Both the position numbers and the translations under genes were made by a program. The notes beneath the pieces were generated by a model. It saw only the letters and a program-made list of their open reading frames with translations, was not told where the DNA came from and searched no databases. Positions 9,517-12,703 of a stretch of 12,703 bases of DNA are shown piece after piece (the stretch's first letter is position 1; the number at the start of each line of letters is the position of its first letter). Origin of the DNA: Pseudomonadota bacterium (GTDB lineage Bacteria > Pseudomonadota > Gammaproteobacteria > UBA5335); NCBI GenBank assembly GCA_002862965.1, contig PKCW01000276.1:1-12703 (forward strand), in the 5' to 3' direction.

Positions 9517-9690
9517 ATGACACGGGACAAGACCGCGACCCATCGCCCGGACGGCCCTCCGGCGCCGCCGCCGCGGGAGGTGCGGGCCGAGGCGCTGTTC
9601 GGCGGCGCCCGGGAAGTGCGTATCCATCACGCCGGCGAGATTTACCGCCTGCAATTGACCGCCGCCGGCAAGCTCTTGCTGACCAAATAG
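9517..9690 (+). CDS. hemP: Hemin uptake protein HemP/HmuP family
   Basis: A 57-residue protein whose C-terminal half fits the HemP family: EALFGGAREVRIHHAGEIYR (25-44) then LQLTAAGKLLLTK (45-57), matching the typical pattern LLGG...I.H.G..Y.L..T..GKLILTK. The N-terminus is proline-rich and probably disordered. ATG at 9517 has GGGAGG four bases ahead, and the length is usual for the family. HemP/HmuP proteins are found beside heme or siderophore receptors; in Bradyrhizobium and Burkholderia HmuP acts as an activator of the receptor gene, and a structural role in heme uptake has also been proposed. Here it lies 98 bases before a TonB-dependent receptor and behind a Fur box, so co-expression under iron limitation is likely. 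Confidence 0.88.
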   Translation: MTRDKTATHRPDGPPAPPPREVRAEALFGGAREVRIHHAGEIYRLQLTAAGKLLLTK

Positions 9691-9788
9691 CTTTTCCAAC
9701 CATAGTCCCGCCAGCCAAAGGGTTCACCGAGTAGCCAGCCCCATCCGGCCCACAGGTCCGGGCCTGCATCTATTCGCGAGGAACCTGC

Positions 9789-11906
9789 ATGAACAAGGCC
9801 GAAACCACATCTTCCACCTGCACCACGCTGTCGCTGGCCCTCGCGGCCCTGTGTCCCTGCGTGGCTGCGGCTGCGCCAGCCGACGCCGTTCTGCCGGAGG
9901 TGGAGGTTCAGGGCGCCGCACCCGCGGACGCGTTCCAAAGCGACCGGTCCAGCACCGCCACGCGCACCGACACGCCGCTGCGCGACATCCCCCAGTCGGT
10001 GACCGTGGTGCCGGAAGCCCTGATGGAAGCGCAGGCGGCGTTCAATCTGCGCGATGCCCTGCGCAACGTGCCCGGCCTGACCCTGGCGGCGGGCGAGGGT
10101 GGGCGCACCGGCGATTCCATCACCCTGCGGGGTTTTTCCGCCAACTCGGATACCTATCTCGATGGGGTGAAGGACAACGGTCAGTATTTCCGGGACACCT
10201 TCTTCATCGAAGGCGTGGACGTCCTCAAAGGACCTTCGTCGATGCTGTTCGGACGCGGCAGCACGGGCGGCGTGATCAATTTGCTGTCCAAGCAGGCGCA
10301 TCCCGGCCAGTCGGCCGAGGCCGATCTCAGTCTCGGCAGTTACGATCTGCGGCGCGCCACGGTGGACGGCAACTTCGGCACGGAAGAGCTGGCCGGGCGG
10401 GTCAGCGCGCTGTATCACGATGCCGACAGCTTCCGCGATGAAAATTTCCTCGAGCGCCAGGCCATCGCGCCCACCGGCCGGCTGAAGCTGGGCAGCGACA
10501 GCTCGCTCACGCTGTCCGGTCTGTATCAGCGCGAGGATTCCGTGTTCGACTATGGCGTGCCCATGTTCCGGGGGCGACCCGCCGACGTCGATCGCGACAC
10601 CTTTTACGGCTTCTCCGATGACCGGTTCCAGGAATTCGACGTCGCCGTGACGACGGCCACCCTGGACATCGGCCTCAGCGACGCCCTGCGCCTGCGCAAC
10701 ACCACCCGCTACGGCGACTATCAGCGCGACTACCGCACCCATCTCTTCGGCGATGTGACCGATCTCGGCCCTGATTCGACCGTCGCGCGCACCCAGGCGC
10801 TGCTGGCGAGCGGCCAGCAGAACCTGATCAACCAGACCGATCTCGTCCTGAAGGGCAACTGGCTCGGCTACGCGCACACGCTGCTGTTCGGCGCGGAGCT
10901 GGCGCGTGAGGACTACGATTTCCGCAGCAAGAACTCGACCGACGTGGCCGCGATCTCGATCTTCGATCCCGTGTCGGCGGCGAGCGTCGGCGCCGGGCGC
11001 GCCAATGATCTGGACGGCACGCTCGCGACCGATCGCGACACGCAGGCCACCACCCGCGCCCTCTACCTCCAGGATCAGTTGGCGCTGGATGCGCAGTGGA
11101 AGCTGGTCGGGGGCGTGCGTTTCGATCGCTTCGAGGCCGATTTCGATGATCGGCTGACCCGTGAGGCGTTTTCCCAGACCACCGATTTCTGGAGCCCGCG
11201 CGCCGGCGTCGTCTGGCAGCCGACGGAGCTTGCTTCCTGGTACGCCAGCGTCGGGCGCGCGTTCAACCCCTCTGCCGAGACCTTCACGCTCAGCGCCGCG
11301 ACCCAGGATCTCTCGCCGGAGGAGTCGACCAACTACGAGGTCGGCACCCGCCACGAACTGGCGGGCGGGCGCATGGGTCTGGCCGCCGCGCTGTTCCGGC
11401 TGGACAAGGACAAGGCGCGCACGCCCGATCCCAACGATCCCAGCCTGACGGTGCTGGCGGGTCAGCAGGTCACCAATGGCCTGGAAGTCGAACTGACCGG
11501 CCAGATCACGGAGACGGTGAGCGCCTTTGCCAGCGTGGCCTGGCTGGATGCCGAGATCGCCGAATCGAACGCCCTGCAGGACGGTGTGCCGATCGAGGGC
11601 AACCGGCCGCCCAATGTGGCGCGCCAGCAGGGCGTGGTCTGGGCGGACTGGGCCTTCGCGCCGCAGTGGACGCTGGGCGGCGGCGTCTATTTCGTGTCCT
11701 CGCGCTACACCGACAACGGCAACACGGCGGAACTGCCGGGCTACGAGCGGCTCGACCTGATGCTGGGTTACGAGCAGCCGCAATGGGCGCTGCAGCTCAA
11801 CGTCCAGAACCTCACCGACGAGGAATACTACGAGTCCGGCCAGTTGCGTTCGGCCCTGCCGGGTTCGCCGCGCGCCGCCATCCTGTCGCTGAAGGTGGCC
11901 CTGTGA
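9789..11906 (+). CDS. TonB-dependent siderophore receptor (catecholate/Fiu-like)
   Basis: Outer-membrane receptor of 705 residues that imports a ferric chelate using TonB energy. An N-terminal signal (about 1-29, ending VAAAA) is followed by a TonB box, LPEVEVQG (35-42). The plug, about 58-168, shows DIPQSVTVVPE, LRNVPGLTLAAGEGG, ITLRGFSANSDTYLDGVKD and VLKGPSSMLFGRGSTGGVIN. The rest is the 22-strand barrel, with the late motif GRAFNPSAETFTL...LSPEESTNYEVG and the C-terminal QNLTDEEYYESG. These signatures belong to siderophore receptors of the Fiu/BfrA style; the FRAP and NPNL pair of heme receptors is absent. It ends in KVAL, not the aromatic residue usual for outer-membrane barrels. GAGGAA precedes the ATG. 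It follows hemP and precedes a PepSY membrane protein, all under the Fur box. The ligand is not predictable from sequence alone. Confidence 0.94.
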   Translation: MNKAETTSSTCTTLSLALAALCPCVAAAAPADAVLPEVEVQGAAPADAFQSDRSSTATRTDTPLRDIPQSVTVVPEALMEAQAAFNLRDALRNVPGLTLAAGEGGRTGDSITLRGFSANSDTYLDGVKDNGQYFRDTFFIEGVDVLKGPSSMLFGRGSTGGVINLLSKQAHPGQSAEADLSLGSYDLRRATVDGNFGTEELAGRVSALYHDADSFRDENFLERQAIAPTGRLKLGSDSSLTLSGLYQREDSVFDYGVPMFRGRPADVDRDTFYGFSDDRFQEFDVAVTTATLDIGLSDALRLRNTTRYGDYQRDYRTHLFGDVTDLGPDSTVARTQALLASGQQNLINQTDLVLKGNWLGYAHTLLFGAELAREDYDFRSKNSTDVAAISIFDPVSAASVGAGRANDLDGTLATDRDTQATTRALYLQDQLALDAQWKLVGGVRFDRFEADFDDRLTREAFSQTTDFWSPRAGVVWQPTELASWYASVGRAFNPSAETFTLSAATQDLSPEESTNYEVGTRHELAGGRMGLAAALFRLDKDKARTPDPNDPSLTVLAGQQVTNGLEVELTGQITETVSAFASVAWLDAEIAESNALQDGVPIEGNRPPNVARQQGVVWADWAFAPQWTLGGGVYFVSSRYTDNGNTAELPGYERLDLMLGYEQPQWALQLNVQNLTDEEYYESGQLRSALPGSPRAAILSLKVAL

Positions 11907-11924
11907 CTGCGTCGGCGCGGCGTG

Positions 11925-11941
11925 GCGCGGCCCGGCCGCGC
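11925..11941. repeat. GC-only inverted repeat between receptor and PepSY genes
   Basis: GCGCGGCC and GGCCGCGC form an 8-bp perfect inverted repeat around a single C, in the 46-base gap between the receptor stop and the PepSY ATG. In RNA it would fold with a slightly larger loop. There is no T-run, so it may act as mRNA end protection or an attenuating stem, or simply reflect the very high GC of the gap. Confidence 0.35.
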
Positions 11942-11952
11942 GTCGGTCACCG

Positions 11953-12465
11953 ATGAGCCCGGCCACCGTGGCCTGGATCGCGCGCCTGCACGGCTGGATC
12001 GGTCTCTGGGGGGCGGTGCTGGGGCTGGTGTTCGGCGTGTCCGGATTCGTGCTCAATCACCGCGCCGTGCTGAAGCTGGATCTGATGGCCTATGCACCCA
12101 CGCATCAGCGCCTCGCGGTGCCGCCGGAGGCGGCGGCGAGCCCCCAGGCACTCGCGGACTGGCTGCCGCGCGCGCTTGACCTGCCGCGCGCCAAGGTACG
12201 CATTCCGGAGGAGAAGCGCCGCCCCGGCGCCGAACCGCCGCCGCCCACTGCCGAGGCCGCCCGGCGCTGGACCGTGATGCTCAACACGCCGCAGGAGCGC
12301 ATCAACGTCGTCTACTGGGCGGGCGATCCGCGTGCCGAGGTGACGCGTGAGCGCGCGAACGCGTTCGCCACGCTGGCACGCCTGCACACCGGCGCGGGGC
12401 TTGGCGCGGGCGAGTCGTCGTCGGCGGCATTGTACCCGTCGAGCCCGTCGATACGGTCGGCGTAA
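11953..12465 (+). CDS. PepSY-associated transmembrane protein, truncated (probable broken gene)
   Basis: The first 152 residues look like a small PepSY-associated membrane protein: RLHGWIGLWGAVLGLVFGVSGFVLNHR (11-37, first membrane helix), a periplasmic region with WTVMLNTPQERINVVYWAGD (106-125), then FATLARLHTGAGLGAG (138-153). In this family the last motif leads into a second hydrophobic helix. Here it changes abruptly to ESSSAALYPSSPSIRSA and stops at 12465, so about 40-50 residues including that helix are missing. The changeover is near base 12411. Such proteins next to TonB receptors are thought to help reduce or release iron from siderophores at the inner membrane. The ATG lies 46 bases after the receptor with a weak Shine-Dalgarno. 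The gene is probably inactive, or the join is an assembly artefact; a natural short form is less likely. Confidence 0.75.
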   Translation: MSPATVAWIARLHGWIGLWGAVLGLVFGVSGFVLNHRAVLKLDLMAYAPTHQRLAVPPEAAASPQALADWLPRALDLPRAKVRIPEEKRRPGAEPPPPTAEAARRWTVMLNTPQERINVVYWAGDPRAEVTRERANAFATLARLHTGAGLGAGESSSAALYPSSPSIRSA

Positions 12466-12703
12466 TAGTCGCTGCGCCGATGCAGGGCGCGACCCACCTT
12501 TCCCAATCAACCTCAGAGAAATACTCAAGCCGCTCAAGCGGGAAAAGAAGATGTGGGCGGCGAATCTTCGGCCAATGACAGAAGACATCATACAATACAA
12601 ATTCACTCAATTCTTCTTTTTGCATCCAAATTTGTGCCAATTGCAAAATTTTCATGAAACGGCTGGAGCATTCTGCTTGTTCAAAAAATATTGATTTATT
12701 TAA
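12412..12703. other. Unassigned right-edge segment, becoming strongly AT-rich
   Basis: After the PepSY break the sequence stays GC-rich to about 12500, then falls to clearly AT-rich DNA (last 120 bases roughly one-third GC by eye), unlike anything else in the window. No recognisable gene is present. On the minus strand a frame from ATG 12655 is open with natural-looking codons in its AT-rich start (MKILQLAQIWMQKEELSEF...), and a plus-strand frame ending at the TGA 12576-12578 reads VVVGGIVPVEPVDTVGVIV. Neither matches a family I know. A short hairpin, CCGCT-CA-AGCGG, lies at 12530-12541. It may be the edge of an inserted element, a foreign island, or a mis-joined contig end. Confidence 0.5.

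Noticed and set aside
9319..9690. Extended 123-residue version of HemP starting at a TTG inside the Fur box
   Set aside because: The extension has no family resemblance and would begin upstream of the predicted transcription start; the ATG at 9517 has a strong Shine-Dalgarno and gives the usual family length.
9747..9764. GGCCC/GGGCC hairpin between hemP and the receptor as an attenuator
   Set aside because: Five-pair stem with an eight-base loop and no T-run; likely chance.
9642..12056. 804-codon open frame on the minus strand opposite the TonB receptor
   Set aside because: The plus-strand receptor has signal peptide, TonB box, plug and barrel motifs; the antisense product is low-complexity Gly/Arg/Gln-rich sequence without a domain or good start signal.
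12302..12655. 117-codon minus-strand frame in the right-edge segment as a gene
   Set aside because: Its beginning looks coding-like, but it crosses the composition change into Arg/Pro/Thr-rich shadow sequence opposite the PepSY gene, and nothing in it is recognisable; at most a fragment.
12412..12703. Insertion-sequence end
   Set aside because: Considered because of the broken gene, but no transposase motif, terminal inverted repeat or target duplication can be shown with only one side in view.

Overview
The window is GC-rich chromosomal DNA from a Gram-negative proteobacterium. An LpxH lipid A enzyme, a TonB-dependent outer-membrane receptor and exported proteins all require an outer membrane. 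The arrangement lpxH-cyclophilin divergent from cysS is also found in gammaproteobacteria such as E. coli. A high-GC gammaproteobacterium is my best guess, but the sequence alone does not fix the lineage. Nearly every base between 1 and 12465 can be assigned to a gene or a short control region.

Region 1 (1-3199, minus strand) is a probable three-gene run: fadH (2,4-dienoyl-CoA reductase), a conserved protein of unknown function, and a MOSC-domain protein that runs off the left edge. The last two overlap by the four bases GTGA. Region 2 (about 3267-4907, minus strand) is a stand-alone gene for a 482-residue exported protein of unknown function. It has its own strong intrinsic terminator, a candidate promoter with a perfect -35, and an unusually lysine-rich composition.

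Region 3 (4966-9210) is housekeeping. lpxH and a secreted cyclophilin lie on the minus strand, divergent from gltX and cysS on the plus strand. It resembles the E. coli lpxH-ppiB/cysS neighbourhood, except that the cyclophilin here carries a signal peptide and gltX sits in front of cysS. The divergent gap holds an extended -10 promoter facing gltX and a perfect 11-bp hairpin next to the cyclophilin Shine-Dalgarno.

Region 4 (9211-12465, plus strand) is an iron-acquisition unit: a near-ideal Fur box and promoter, hemP (57 aa), a 705-residue siderophore-type TonB-dependent receptor, and a PepSY-associated membrane protein that is cut short. Together these suggest Fur-controlled uptake of a ferric chelate, with the PepSY protein as a candidate inner-membrane partner. 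Family resemblance to the PepSY gene is lost near 12411. After about 12500 the DNA becomes AT-rich, with no recognisable gene up to 12703. This points to a junction (insertion, rearrangement or assembly join) at the right edge.

I found no complete mobile element, CRISPR array, rRNA or tRNA. The most interesting items are the broken PepSY gene and foreign-looking tail, the pairing of HemP with a non-heme-type receptor, the lysine-rich exported orphan, and a MOSC protein lacking its usual GENL loop.
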